Shown here: piece after piece, positions 24,349 through 32,979 of the stretch
Position numbering within the stretch: position 1 is the first letter of the stretch
Layout: each line of letters starts with the position of its first letter
Assembly: GCA_038238015.1 (NCBI GenBank)
Contig: JBBRYA010000012.1
Span: forward strand, 1 to 64,000
Length of the DNA stretch: 64,000 bases
Direction of reading: 5' to 3'
Source: DASQFQ01 sp038238015
GTDB lineage: Bacteria; Actinomycetota; Thermoleophilia; Solirubrobacterales; Solirubrobacteraceae
The notes under the pieces: model-generated
The model's database searches: none
What the model was told of the DNA's origin: nothing
What the model saw: the letters and a program-made list of their open reading frames with translations, nothing else
Program-made: the position numbers and the translations under genes

Positions 24349-25935
24349 ATGACCCTGCGACGTACCTGCCTCGCGGCGACGCTGTTCGCGCTCCTGCTCT
24401 CCTCCGCGCTCTCGGCGCCGGCTCGCGCGGACACCCGCCAGCTTCCCGGCAGCCCCCTGAAGGTCTACGTCGGGGAGCGAGGGCAGCTGCAGGCCTTCCG
24501 CGACAACAGCGCCAGCGGCATCTTCTACGCCCCGAGCGACCTCTCGGGAGACGCCGGGTTCTTCCTCGCCTTTCCCTCCGGCTTCACGGGCGATCCCACG
24601 AAGCGCGTCTTCGGTTTCAGCGGCAGTGCGGGCCCGAGCGGCCTCGACGACTACGCGCCGATCTCCCAGAGCCTGACCACGGGCAGCGGAAGCGCCTCCG
24701 ATCCCTTCCATCAGGTCACGAGCTACGGCGTGAGCATCGACGGCGGGGCGACCGACATCATCGTGGTCACGCAGACCACGACCTACGTCAACGGCACCCA
24801 GCAGTTCCACCTCCGCTGGGACGTCGACAACACGTCGGGCAACCCGGTCAAGTACAAGGCCCTCTCCGCCGCCGACTTCTACTTCGACGGCAGCGACCGC
24901 GGCACCGGGATCTACACCGACGGCCCTCCGCGCTTCATCGGTGGCACGAACTCCGACACGGGCAACTCGGGCGGCTTCGGTGAGGTGACCGGCGGCGACG
25001 TGCTGCCGTGGACCGCCTACCAGGCGCTGGCCTTCGGCGGCGGCGACAACGAGGTGTGGGGCAAGGTCCAGAACGCGGCCGCGAACGAGGCCGCCAGCTT
25101 CGACAACAGCGTCATCGGCGAGTCGGTCGACAACGCGGGCGGATCGGAGTGGGATCAGTACGCGAGCTCCGGGCTCCCCGTCGGGCAGACCGCCCACTAC
25201 GAGCTCACCGCTCGCAGCGCCGTTCCCTCGGCGCTGCAGCTGACGCCCCCGAACGCCGGCTCGCCCAAGGGCGTGCCGATCAACTTCACGGCCACCGCGA
25301 CCAACACCGACGGCATCCCCTACTCCGGCAAGACGCTGCGCTACACGACGACCGGGGCCAACCCGGGAACCGGCAGCGTCACGCTCTCCGCCAACGGCTC
25401 GGCGACGATCACCGACCCGGGGACCAACGCCGGCGCGGACACCGTCGTCGCCTACGTCGACTTCAACAACGACGGCACCCGCGAGCCGGCCGAGCCGCAG
25501 GCCTCGGCGCTGGGCACGTTCGTGGACAACGTGGCGCCGAGCTGCACGGTCAAGGTCACTGGTGACCGGCCCGGCGGCGGCGGGGGCGCGGGCAAGCCGC
25601 TGGTGATCACGGTCAACTGCAACGAGACCGCGACCGTCACGGCCAGCACGATCCTGCGCACGATCCCGACCCGAGCCCACGGCGCGAGCGCGAGCGCGTC
25701 CAAGACAAAGAAGAAGAAGGCGGTCACGATCCGGCTGAAGACCGTCACGGCGGCGGTCAGCCCCGGAGCCCCGTTCCCGCTGAAGGTCACGCTCTCCAAG
25801 AAGATCCGCAAGAAGTACGCGGGCAAGACGCTGAAGGCGACGACCAAGGTGACCGCCCGCGACGCCGCCGGCAACGCCAAGACGGTGACGGCGACCCGCA
25901 AGGTCAAGCTCGGCAGGCCCAAGGCGAAGAAGTAG
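24349..25935 (+). CDS. Secreted protein with Ig-like repeats and a basic C terminus
   Basis: A 528-residue exported protein with a signal peptide (MTLRRTCLAATLFALLLSSA, cleavage near APARA). Residues about 30-300 form a beta-rich domain with YVGERGQLQAFRDN and FHLRWDVDNTSGNPVKYKA. Residues about 305-405 look like an Ig-like repeat (LTPPNAGSPKGVPINFTATA) and the last 120 residues are Lys/Thr-rich with a second beta domain. GAAAGG before ATG 24349 gives a Shine-Dalgarno. It may sit on the cell surface; the function is unknown. A strong hairpin follows the gene. Confidence 0.72.
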   Translation: MTLRRTCLAATLFALLLSSALSAPARADTRQLPGSPLKVYVGERGQLQAFRDNSASGIFYAPSDLSGDAGFFLAFPSGFTGDPTKRVFGFSGSAGPSGLDDYAPISQSLTTGSGSASDPFHQVTSYGVSIDGGATDIIVVTQTTTYVNGTQQFHLRWDVDNTSGNPVKYKALSAADFYFDGSDRGTGIYTDGPPRFIGGTNSDTGNSGGFGEVTGGDVLPWTAYQALAFGGGDNEVWGKVQNAAANEAASFDNSVIGESVDNAGGSEWDQYASSGLPVGQTAHYELTARSAVPSALQLTPPNAGSPKGVPINFTATATNTDGIPYSGKTLRYTTTGANPGTGSVTLSANGSATITDPGTNAGADTVVAYVDFNNDGTREPAEPQASALGTFVDNVAPSCTVKVTGDRPGGGGGAGKPLVITVNCNETATVTASTILRTIPTRAHGASASASKTKKKKAVTIRLKTVTAAVSPGAPFPLKVTLSKKIRKKYAGKTLKATTKVTARDAAGNAKTVTATRKVKLGRPKAKK

Positions 25936-25949
25936 GCCTGAGGGACCTG

Positions 25950-25982
25950 GTGGCTGCGAGCTCGTTCCGGGCTCGCAGCCAC
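25950..25982 (+). terminator. Strong hairpin terminator
   Basis: GTGGCTGCGAGC (25950-25961) and its perfect 12-bp complement (25971-25982) enclose a 9-base loop, 15 bases after the secreted protein's stop codon. The next gene's -10 element starts two bases later, so terminator and promoter are packed end to end. Confidence 0.7.
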
Positions 25983-25983
25983 T

Positions 25984-25989
25984 TAGACT
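25984..25989 (+). promoter_or_regulatory. -10 element (TAGACT), likely leaderless
   Basis: TAGACT ends 7 bases before GTG 25997. The region where a -35 would lie is occupied by the terminator hairpin. Confidence 0.45.
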
Positions 25990-25996
25990 GCCGGGG

Positions 25997-26680
25997 GTGA
26001 CCGACTTCGCCGGGACCCTGCGCGGGCTGCCGCCGGAGTCCCGCATGGCCGGAGGCTCGGCCGCCGCGCTGGCCGCCTCCCTGCTCCTGCCCTGGTATCA
26101 GGTCGACATCCCCACCCGCGGCGGCTTCAACCGGTCCGCCTTCGAGGTCTTCTCGTGGGTGGAGGGTGCCGTCCTGCTCGTCGCCGCCGGGGTGCTCTAC
26201 CTGGTGTGGGCCCGCGCCGAGCGACGGGCGTTCCATCTCCCGGGCGGGGACGGCTTCGTCGTCTCCCTCGCCGGGGGCTGGGCGCTCGTGCTCCTGATCT
26301 GGCGGCTGTTCGACCGCCCGGGGGTGTCGGGTGAGGGCGCCACCGTCGGGGTGCAGTGGGGCATCTTCCTGGCGATGCTGGCGGCCGGGGCGCTCGCCGC
26401 GGCCGGCGCGCGGGTCCGCGCGGCCGGCCGGCCCGAGCCGCGCAACCCGGCCGCCGATGAGCCGGGCTGGGAGACCCCGGCCCGCCGCGCCCGCCGCGCC
26501 GAGGGCCGGCCTCAGGCCCACGCCGCCGTGACGGAGGTCCTGAAGGAGCGGCCCGGCTGGCAGGGAGACCCGCCCGAGGCCCCCGGGCGAGGGCCGAAGC
26601 CGCCACCGGAGCCTCCGCCCCCGCCGGCGCGCAGACGCCGGCGCCGCGAGCCTCCGCCGCCGGCAGACCGCCTCTTCTAG
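25997..26680 (+). CDS. Four-span membrane protein with a Pro/Arg-rich tail
   Basis: A 227-residue protein with four hydrophobic segments in the first 135 residues (for example AAALAASLLLPWY and VVSLAGGWALVLLIW), then a long charged tail ending in proline/arginine-rich sequence. The LLPWYQVD after the first span is common in actinobacterial proteins of unknown function. GTG 25997 is supported by the -10 element just upstream. No function can be assigned. Confidence 0.7.
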   Translation: MTDFAGTLRGLPPESRMAGGSAAALAASLLLPWYQVDIPTRGGFNRSAFEVFSWVEGAVLLVAAGVLYLVWARAERRAFHLPGGDGFVVSLAGGWALVLLIWRLFDRPGVSGEGATVGVQWGIFLAMLAAGALAAAGARVRAAGRPEPRNPAADEPGWETPARRARRAEGRPQAHAAVTEVLKERPGWQGDPPEAPGRGPKPPPEPPPPPARRRRRREPPPPADRLF

Positions 26681-26715
26681 AGCAACTTGCAGCACCGGTG
26701 GCCGTTGAAGCGCAC

Positions 26716-28062
26716 GTGAAGACGATTCCCACCGCGTTCGCGCTCCTGGCGCTCGCCGCCCTCCCCGTCAGCGCCGCCGCGGCGCCGCCGTGGTCTGTCC
26801 CCCAGAATGTCTCCACCGCGCACGTGTTCATCTCCGAGCCGGCGCTGGCGATCACCGGCGACGGCAGCGCGCTCGCCGCCTGGCGCCAGCAGGACGGCGA
26901 CCGCGAGCAGACCCGCAGCGGCGAGCGGGGAGCCGCTCGCGCTCCCGGCGCCGCCGCCTTCGGCGCGGAGCGCTCGCTCCCGTCCGGCCGCGTCGGCTCC
27001 CCTGTGCCCTACGCCTCGTCGCGCGCCGTCCTGGCGATCGTGCGGCAGGTGGGCGACCCCACCCGCGACCCGCTCTCAGACCTGCGCGTCGCGTTCGGCA
27101 ACGCGGCGGGCGCCTTCGGCGCCTCGAGGCGCGTGGCCCGGCTCTCGCGCGTGAACTCGCCGGTGCTCGCGGGCAACGCTCGCGGCGACCTGGCCCTCGC
27201 CTGGTTCGAGGAGCGCGGCACGAGCAACGACCGCGTCTACGTCGCCCTGCGCCGCGCCGGCGGCGTGTTCGGGCGCCCGATCCTGCTCGATACGGGCCGG
27301 ATCCGCAGCGTCTCGACCGCCGTCGGCCCCAACGGCGACGTGCTCGTGGACTGGGACGCCCGCGGCGTCGTGCAGACCCGCTTCAAGGCCCGCAGCCGCT
27401 CAGCCTTCTCGGGCCGGGAGACGATCCGCTCGAAGGACACGTACTTCGCGGCGCTGCGCACCGCGGTCGCCGCCAACGGGCGTGCCTACGTCGCCTGGGG
27501 CGCGCAGTTCCGCTCGGAGGGCGGCAGCACCGGGCCGGTCTACTTCGAGGCCGCGGTGCGCCCGGCGGGTTCGCGCTTTCGCGCGGCCGAGCTGCTCGAG
27601 CAGGATCCCGACTTCCGCAGCGCGAACCCGCTCGAGCTGGTCGTGGCCCCCGACGGTCGCGCGACGGTGATCTGGACCGGCTACGACGGTCAGACCAACC
27701 GCGTCCGCGCCTCCCGGACCGACCCGGCCGGGCGCTTCGGAGCTCGCGAGGAGCTCTCGCGCCCGGGCGATGACGCCGTGATCAACGACGCTGCCGTGGG
27801 CCCGGCCGGCCAGCTCGTCGCGGCGTGGACCGTGTTCTCCGTCGACCAGCCACGGCAGGTCCAGGCGGCGTTCGCGCCGGGCGGCGGGCCCTTCGGAGGC
27901 GCCGAGGAGGTCTCTGCGCGCGAGGAGGCCGACACCGCCGCCGCGGCCTTCGATCCGAAGACCGGCCGGCCGACGCTCGTATGGGTCAACCGGCCCGCGG
28001 GCACCCATGGCCCGCTCGCAGCTTTCAAGACCTACCTGCAGGCGGCGGTCCGGACGGGGTAG
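26716..28062 (+). CDS. Secreted beta-propeller-like repeat protein
   Basis: A 448-residue exported protein. Starting from GTG 26716 it has a signal peptide (VKTIPTAFALLALAALPVSA); GTG 26698 would add six residues. The mature chain contains at least five copies of a sialidase/propeller-like blade motif: DGSALAAWRQQDG, RGDLALAWFEERG, NGDVLVDWDARG, DGRATVIWTGYDG and AGQLVAAWTVFS, spaced by about 50-80 residues. This suggests a six-to-eight-bladed propeller acting outside the cell. No catalytic residues of sialidases are evident. The function is unknown. Confidence 0.7.
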   Translation: MKTIPTAFALLALAALPVSAAAAPPWSVPQNVSTAHVFISEPALAITGDGSALAAWRQQDGDREQTRSGERGAARAPGAAAFGAERSLPSGRVGSPVPYASSRAVLAIVRQVGDPTRDPLSDLRVAFGNAAGAFGASRRVARLSRVNSPVLAGNARGDLALAWFEERGTSNDRVYVALRRAGGVFGRPILLDTGRIRSVSTAVGPNGDVLVDWDARGVVQTRFKARSRSAFSGRETIRSKDTYFAALRTAVAANGRAYVAWGAQFRSEGGSTGPVYFEAAVRPAGSRFRAAELLEQDPDFRSANPLELVVAPDGRATVIWTGYDGQTNRVRASRTDPAGRFGAREELSRPGDDAVINDAAVGPAGQLVAAWTVFSVDQPRQVQAAFAPGGGPFGGAEEVSAREEADTAAAAFDPKTGRPTLVWVNRPAGTHGPLAAFKTYLQAAVRTG

Positions 28063-28071
28063 GACCCCTCC

Positions 28072-29265
28072 ATGTCCACCACTCCCGCGCGCGAGCGCGT
28101 CTCCGTCCCCCGCGCCACCCCCGACGACTACACCCCCGAGGCCGCGGAGACCCGCCGCGACTTCCTGGCCGAGCGCACGGGCGCCTCGCTCGATCACGTC
28201 GGCAGCTTCTCGCTCGATCCGTCGCAGCTGCCCGGCAACATCGAACACTTCACCGGCGTGGCGCAGGTTCCGCTCGGGATCGCGGGGCCGCTGCTGGTCG
28301 ACGGCGAGCACGCGCAGGGCGACTTCTACGTGCCGATGGCGACCGCCGAGGGGACGCTGGTGGCCTCCTACAACCGCGGCATGAAGCTGCTCCACGCGGT
28401 CGGCGGCGTGAAGACGACGATCATGGACGACCGCATGCAGCGCGCCCCGGCGTTCCTGTTCGAGAGCGCCCGCGGCTCGCGCGCGTTCGGCGAGTGGCTC
28501 GAGGCGAACTTCGACGGCATCCGCGAGGCCGCCGAGGCGACCACGAAGTCCGGGCGCCTCCAGGACATCGAGCAGTACTCGGCCAGCCGCATCCTCTACA
28601 CGCGCTTCAACTACACGACGGGCGACGCCGCGGGCCAGAACATGACCGGCAAGGCCACCGCGGCGGCGTGCAAGTGGATCGTGGAGAACTACGACGGCGA
28701 GATGGACCGGTTCTTCCTCGAGGGCAACTTCGCCACCGACAAGAAGAGCTCGCAGATCAACATGCTGCGCACGCGCGGCAAGCGCGTGGTCGCCGAGGCC
28801 GTCATCCCCGACGCCCTGTTCCGCGAGGTCATGAACTCCTCGAGCGAGCTGATGTACCGCGCCCGCCAGGTCTCCAACCTCGGCGGCTTCATGTCGGGCG
28901 TCAACAACAACGGCGCCCACTCGGCCAACGGCATCACCGCGATGTTCATCGCCACCGGGCAGGACGTCGCCAACGTCGCCGAGTCCTCGGCCGCGTTCAC
29001 CTACGCCGAGCTGCGCGAGAACGGCGACTACTACTACTCGCTGACGATCCCGTCGCTGATCGTCGGGACCTACGGCGGCGGCACCGGCCTCGCCACGCAG
29101 CGCGAGTGCCTGGAGCTGCTCGGCTGCTACGGCAAGGGCAAGGTCGGCAAGTTCACCGAGATCGTCGCGGCGACCGTGCTCTGCGGCGAGCTCTCGCTCG
29201 GCTCGGCGATCGTCGCCGAGGAGTGGGTGGAGTCCCACGACCTGCACGGACGCAACCGCCCGTGA
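28072..29265 (+). CDS. Hydroxymethylglutaryl-CoA reductase, class I type
   Basis: A 397-residue enzyme making mevalonate from HMG-CoA with NADPH. Visible elements are the substrate loop NIEHFTGVAQVPLGIAGP, catalytic Glu in PMATAEGTLVAS, GDAAGQNM (the DAMGMN site), catalytic Lys in FATDKKSSQINM, catalytic Asp in GQDVANV, the cofactor loop GTYGGGTGLATQ, and a C-terminal SHDLHGRNRP with the expected His. The Lys region matches class I enzymes of archaea, eukaryotes and some actinobacteria. No other mevalonate gene is in the window. It starts 9 bases after the previous stop; TAGGAC formed partly by that stop codon lies 6 bases before the ATG. Confidence 0.95.
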   Translation: MSTTPARERVSVPRATPDDYTPEAAETRRDFLAERTGASLDHVGSFSLDPSQLPGNIEHFTGVAQVPLGIAGPLLVDGEHAQGDFYVPMATAEGTLVASYNRGMKLLHAVGGVKTTIMDDRMQRAPAFLFESARGSRAFGEWLEANFDGIREAAEATTKSGRLQDIEQYSASRILYTRFNYTTGDAAGQNMTGKATAAACKWIVENYDGEMDRFFLEGNFATDKKSSQINMLRTRGKRVVAEAVIPDALFREVMNSSSELMYRARQVSNLGGFMSGVNNNGAHSANGITAMFIATGQDVANVAESSAAFTYAELRENGDYYYSLTIPSLIVGTYGGGTGLATQRECLELLGCYGKGKVGKFTEIVAATVLCGELSLGSAIVAEEWVESHDLHGRNRP

Positions 29266-29277
29266 GGGAGTCGGCGG

Positions 29278-29457
29278 TCAGCGGTTGCTGAGGTAGATGC
29301 CCAGCGGCAGGGCCAGCGTCGCCAGGAAGACCATGCCGATTCCGGTGGCGATGAGGGCCTTGGACTTGTAGACGTGGCCGGTCGTGCCGATCAGGAAGCC
29401 GGCTGCCATGAGCAGCACGAACGGGACCGGCGAAGGGTCGAAGACCGCTAGGGGCAT
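29278..29457 (-). CDS. Small two-span membrane protein (59 aa)
   Basis: A 59-residue protein with two hydrophobic helices (VPFVLLMAAGFLIG and ATGIGMVFLATLALPLGIYL) separated by a short basic loop (HVYKSK). GGAAGG lies about 10 bases before ATG 29457, which is preferred over GTG 29475. It is convergent with HMG-CoA reductase (12 bases apart) and divergent from the MoxR gene. No family is recognised. Confidence 0.6.
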   Translation of the reverse strand: MPLAVFDPSPVPFVLLMAAGFLIGTTGHVYKSKALIATGIGMVFLATLALPLGIYLSNR

Positions 29458-29481
29458 CGCCGGGCAGCCTTCCACACCGCC

Positions 29482-29487
29482 TAGACT
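29482..29487 (+). promoter_or_regulatory. -10 element (TAGACT), likely leaderless
   Basis: TAGACT ends 8 bases before ATG 29496 of the MoxR-type ATPase gene; no Shine-Dalgarno is present. Confidence 0.45.
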
Positions 29488-29495
29488 GCTGCCGC

Positions 29496-30377
29496 ATGAG
29501 CGTCGAGCCCGCCGCGGTCGAGGACGTCGCCGCAGGGCTTCGCGGCGTCGGCTACCTGCCGGGCGAGTCGACGGCGCTGGTCGCCTTCCTCGCCACCCGC
29601 CTGGGCAAGCCGATCCTCGTGGAGGGGCCCGCCGGCGTGGGCAAGACCGAGCTCGCCAAGGCGATGGCCGCCTACCTGGGGCGCGAGCTCGTGCGCCTGC
29701 AGTGCTACGAGGGGCTCGACGAGGCCAAGGCGCTTTACGAGTGGAACTACCGCAAGCAGCTGCTGCGCATCCAGGCCGAGGCGCAGGGCACCGGCTGGGA
29801 CGCGGTCCAGGACGACATCTTCAGCGAGGAGTTCCTGCTCGAGCGCCCGCTGATGACCGCGATCGCCTCCGAGCAGCCGGTCGTGCTGCTGATCGACGAG
29901 ATCGACAAGACCGACCAGGAGTTCGAGGCGATGCTGCTCGAGCTGCTCTCAGACTTCCAGATCTCGATCCCGGAGCTGGGGCGCATCGAGGCGCGCACGC
30001 ACCCGGTGGTGCTGCTGACCTCCAACAACACGCGCGAGCTCACCGAGGCGCTCAAGCGCCGCTGCCTGTACCTCTGGCTCGACTACCCCGACGCCGAGCA
30101 CGAGCTGGCGATCGTGCGCCTGCACGCGCCCGAGCTGTCGGAGACGGTCGCCGCCCGGCTGGTCGAGGTGATCGCCATGGTGCGCGAGCTCGACCTCAAG
30201 AAGCCGCCCTCGATCGCCGAGTCGATCGACTGGGCGCGCGCGCTGCTGCTGCTCGGCGCCGAGGACATCACGCCCGAGGTGTTCCGCTCGACCCTCTCGA
30301 TCATCGTCAAGCACCGCACCGATCTCGACACGGTGGCCGAGCGGGTCGGCGTGCGGCTCGGCGTCGCCGCGCCTTGA
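29496..30377 (+). CDS. MoxR/CoxD-type AAA ATPase
   Basis: A 293-residue AAA+ ATPase with Walker A EGPAGVGKTE (about residue 44), Walker B VVLLIDEIDKTD (about 130) and sensor 1 VLLTSNNTREL. MoxR-family ATPases act as chaperones that mature metal enzymes or complexes and usually pair with a von Willebrand A protein. That partner follows here with a TTGA overlap. The pair resembles CoxD-CoxE of carbon monoxide dehydrogenase maturation, but no cox structural genes are in the window. Confidence 0.9.
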   Translation: MSVEPAAVEDVAAGLRGVGYLPGESTALVAFLATRLGKPILVEGPAGVGKTELAKAMAAYLGRELVRLQCYEGLDEAKALYEWNYRKQLLRIQAEAQGTGWDAVQDDIFSEEFLLERPLMTAIASEQPVVLLIDEIDKTDQEFEAMLLELLSDFQISIPELGRIEARTHPVVLLTSNNTRELTEALKRRCLYLWLDYPDAEHELAIVRLHAPELSETVAARLVEVIAMVRELDLKKPPSIAESIDWARALLLLGAEDITPEVFRSTLSIIVKHRTDLDTVAERVGVRLGVAAP

Positions 30378-31744
30378 GCCTGCCCGCGGGCCTGGTCGAG
30401 TTCGCCGAGGGCCTGCGCGCCGAGGGCTTGGCCGTCGGGACCTCCGAGCTGCTCGACGCCTTCGCCGCGCTGGGCGAAGTGGGCTGGACCGAGGAGGCCG
30501 CGTTCCGCGAGGCGCTCGCGACCACGCTCGCGAAGTCGCCCGAGGACCGGCGCGTGTTCGACCTCGTCTTCGCGCGCTTCTTCTTCCGCGCCGCCGAGGC
30601 GGCGGCGATGCGCCAGGGGATCCGCGAGCAGGAGGGCAACGAGGGCGACGGCGTCACCGGTGGGGAGCAGATCGACTACGACAACCTGCGCGAGCAGCTG
30701 TTGCAGGCCATCCGCGACGGCGACGAGTCCGCTCTGCGCGACCTCGCCCGCCTCGCGATCGCCGCGTTCGGCCGCCGCGGCAAGGGCTCAGGCGTGCTGG
30801 GCGTCGACGTCCAGCGCATCCGCCGCGCGCTCGGGCTGCGCTCCGAGCCCGGCGGCCCGCCCCCGCGCGATCCCGAGGCGCCCCCCCAGCCGCCGCTCAC
30901 GCGCGACCAGATCCGGCGCTTCGAGCTGCACTTGCGGCGCGAGCTCGAGCGCGCCCAGATCGAGCGCACGCAGTCGCTGCCGCCCTCGCGGGCGCTCAAC
31001 GAGCTCGACCGCGCGCTGCCCTCCGGCCCGCTGCAGGACCTCGCCGCTGTGCACCGGGTCGTCGCCCAGCTCAAGCGGCGGCTCGCCACGCAGGGCCACC
31101 AGGCGCGCGGGCACCGCAAGCACGCGCACGTCGACGTGCGCCGGACGATGCGCGCGTCGCTGCAGACCGGCGGCGTGCCGGTGGTGCTCAAGTACCGCCC
31201 GCGCCGCCCCAAGCGGCCCGAGCTCTACGTGCTCTGCGACGTCTCCACGTCGGTGACCTCGGCGTCGGTGTTCTTCCTGTCGGTGCTGCACGCGCTGCAC
31301 GACGCGTTTCGCAAGATGCGCTCGTTCGTGTTCGTCGAGCGGATCTCCGAGGTCACCGACGTCTTCGAGCGCGAGCGCTCCTTCAAGGCCGTGTCGGATG
31401 CGATCTCGAAGGACGCCGGGGTCGCGGACGTCTCGGGCTACACCGACTACGGGCGCGTCTGGAGCGAGTTCCTCGTCCAGGTCGCCGACGACCTGCACCC
31501 GCGCGCGACCGTGATCGTGATGGGCGACGCGCGCACCAACGGTCGCGACCCGCGGGCCGACCTCTTCGCACAGGTCGTCTCGCTCGCGGGCCGCTCGTTC
31601 TGGCTGAACCCGGAGCCGCGGCTGTACTGGAACTACGGCGACTCGGTGATCGCCTCCTACGAGCGGTTCTGCGAAGCCCACGAGTGCTGGACCACCAAGC
31701 AGCTCGAGGACTTCGTCAAGGCGCTGACCCGGCCCTACGCATGA
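30374..31744 (+). CDS. CoxE-like VWA-domain protein
   Basis: A 456-residue partner of the preceding AAA ATPase. The N-terminal half is helical and charged, with a Pro-rich linker (about 160-180). The C-terminal von Willebrand A domain carries the MIDAS start YVLCDVSTSVTSAS and later VIVMGDARTNGRDP. It starts at TTG 30374, overlapping the ATPase stop (TTGA), and its own stop overlaps the next gene (ATGA). Such MoxR-VWA modules bind substrates and use ATP hydrolysis for metal-centre insertion or complex remodelling. The client is unknown. Confidence 0.88.
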   Translation: MSLPAGLVEFAEGLRAEGLAVGTSELLDAFAALGEVGWTEEAAFREALATTLAKSPEDRRVFDLVFARFFFRAAEAAAMRQGIREQEGNEGDGVTGGEQIDYDNLREQLLQAIRDGDESALRDLARLAIAAFGRRGKGSGVLGVDVQRIRRALGLRSEPGGPPPRDPEAPPQPPLTRDQIRRFELHLRRELERAQIERTQSLPPSRALNELDRALPSGPLQDLAAVHRVVAQLKRRLATQGHQARGHRKHAHVDVRRTMRASLQTGGVPVVLKYRPRRPKRPELYVLCDVSTSVTSASVFFLSVLHALHDAFRKMRSFVFVERISEVTDVFERERSFKAVSDAISKDAGVADVSGYTDYGRVWSEFLVQVADDLHPRATVIVMGDARTNGRDPRADLFAQVVSLAGRSFWLNPEPRLYWNYGDSVIASYERFCEAHECWTTKQLEDFVKALTRPYA

Positions 31745-32154
31745 GCGACGACGTCCGCACGCTCCTGACGCAGACGCGGACCTGGGCCGTCGTCGGCTGC
31801 TCGCCCGATCCGGGCCGCGACTCGAACCGGATCGCGGCGCTGCTGCAGCGCGAGGGGTTCCGGGTGATCCCGGTCAACCCGGCGGTCGACGGCGAGCTGC
31901 TCGGCGAGCGCTGCTATCCGCGCCTCGACGCGATTCCGGAGAGCGAGCACGTCGACGTGGTCGACATCTTCCGCCGCTCCTCGGAAGCCGGGACCCACGT
32001 CGACGAGGCGATCGAGCGCGGCGCGGCCGGCGTGTGGATGCAGCTCGGGGTGGTCGACGAGGCGGCGGCGCAGCGGGCCCGGGAGGCCGGCCTGCGCGTG
32101 GTCATGAACCGCTGCCCGGCGATCGAGCTTCCGAGGCTGGGGCGCTCGAGCTGA
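31741..32154 (+). CDS. CoA-binding domain protein (YccU-like)
   Basis: A 137-residue Rossmann-fold protein of the CoA_binding_2 family: WAVVGCSPDPGRDSNRIAAL at the N terminus, then VIPVNPAV, VDVVDIFRRS and VWMQLGVVDE. Members bind CoA or acyl-CoA, but the biological role is unclear. It is coupled to the VWA gene by ATGA. Its last 53 bases overlap the end of the convergent SDR gene, so both stop codons lie inside the other coding sequence. Confidence 0.88.
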   Translation: MSDDVRTLLTQTRTWAVVGCSPDPGRDSNRIAALLQREGFRVIPVNPAVDGELLGERCYPRLDAIPESEHVDVVDIFRRSSEAGTHVDEAIERGAAGVWMQLGVVDEAAAQRAREAGLRVVMNRCPAIELPRLGRSS

Positions 32155-32959
32155 GGGCGGCCGCGAGCTCTGGATCGCGCATCGCGCGCCACTCCGAGAG
32201 CGGCTGGATGACCCCGCGCAGCGCCAGCGCCACGCCGACGTAGCGCGGGGCCCAGACCCGAGCGGCGCGCCGCTGGACGCCGCGTTCGATCGCGTCGACC
32301 GCGGTCGCGACCGGCACGGCCCTGCGCACGAACCCCGGCAGCGTGCGCTGAAGCGCCTGGATCTCGGGGTGCGCGACGCTCTCGCGCTCGAGCTCGGTGT
32401 CGACGTAGCCGAAGTAGGCACACCCGACGCGGGCGCCCGTGTGGGCGAGCTCGATCCGCATGGCGTCGCTCAGCGCCTCGACGCCGGCCTTGGCGGCGGC
32501 GTAGGCGCCGTTCGCAGGCGTGTGCGCCGCCGCCGCCAGTGACGCGATGTTGAGCAGGTAGCCGCGCCGGGCGATCACCTGATCGAGCACGGCGCGGTCG
32601 GTGCGCCAGGTGCCGAGGAGGTTGACCGCGATCGTCCGCTCGATCGCCTGCGGGGGCGAGCCCGCGAGCGTGCCGACGTGCCCGATGCCCGCATTGGCGA
32701 TCGCGACGTCGATCCCGCCGAAGCGCTCGACGGCGAGCGCGACCGACCGTTCCATCGCCTCGGCGTCGGTGACGTCGGCGGCCGCCCAGGCCGCGCGGGC
32801 TCCCAGTCGCTCACAGAGGGTCTCGAGCGCGGGCTCGTCCACGTCCACGAGGACCACGCGGGCGCCGCGGGCGTGCAGCCGCTCGGCGGTGGCCGCACCG
32901 ATCCCGCGAGCCGCGCCGGTGATCAGGACGACGTGGCCGGGCGTGAGGTAGCCGGACAT
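32102..32959 (-). CDS. Short-chain dehydrogenase/reductase
   Basis: A 285-residue classical SDR with the cofactor motif LITGAARGIGAAT, NAG motif AIANAGIGHVG, catalytic Ser in LLNIASLAAAA and YxxxK as GAYAAAKAG. The Asp after the second strand (VVLVDVDEP) points to NAD(H) rather than NADP(H). A membrane-associated helix near the C terminus resembles SDRs acting on lipids or retinol-like substrates; the substrate is unknown. ATG 32959 is chosen because a -10 within the shared operator ends 8 bases upstream. It is divergent from a TetR gene that likely represses it. Confidence 0.9.
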   Translation of the reverse strand: MSGYLTPGHVVLITGAARGIGAATAERLHARGARVVLVDVDEPALETLCERLGARAAWAAADVTDAEAMERSVALAVERFGGIDVAIANAGIGHVGTLAGSPPQAIERTIAVNLLGTWRTDRAVLDQVIARRGYLLNIASLAAAAHTPANGAYAAAKAGVEALSDAMRIELAHTGARVGCAYFGYVDTELERESVAHPEIQALQRTLPGFVRRAVPVATAVDAIERGVQRRAARVWAPRYVGVALALRGVIQPLSEWRAMRDPELAAALSSSAPASEARSPGSGS

Positions 32960-32961
32960 GC

Positions 32962-32976
32962 GTATACACTGTATAC
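32962..32976. promoter_or_regulatory. TetR-type operator shared by divergent genes
   Basis: GTATAC-ACT-GTATAC is a perfect 6-3-6 palindrome between the SDR (ATG 32959, - strand) and TetR (ATG 32980, + strand) genes. It contains a -10 for each: TACACT at 32965-32970 on the + strand, 9 bases before the TetR start, and TACAGT at 32968-32973 on the - strand, 8 bases before the SDR start. A bound repressor would block both. Confidence 0.7.
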
Positions 32977-32979
32977 ACG

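Noticed and set aside
23827..26046. A 739-codon open frame on the - strand
   Set aside because: It covers three well-supported + strand genes and encodes no domain; it is a GC-driven shadow frame.
27400..29247. A 615-codon open frame on the - strand
   Set aside because: It is antisense to the propeller protein and HMG-CoA reductase genes, both of which have clear family motifs; the frame shows only low-complexity Arg/Ala/Gly sequence.
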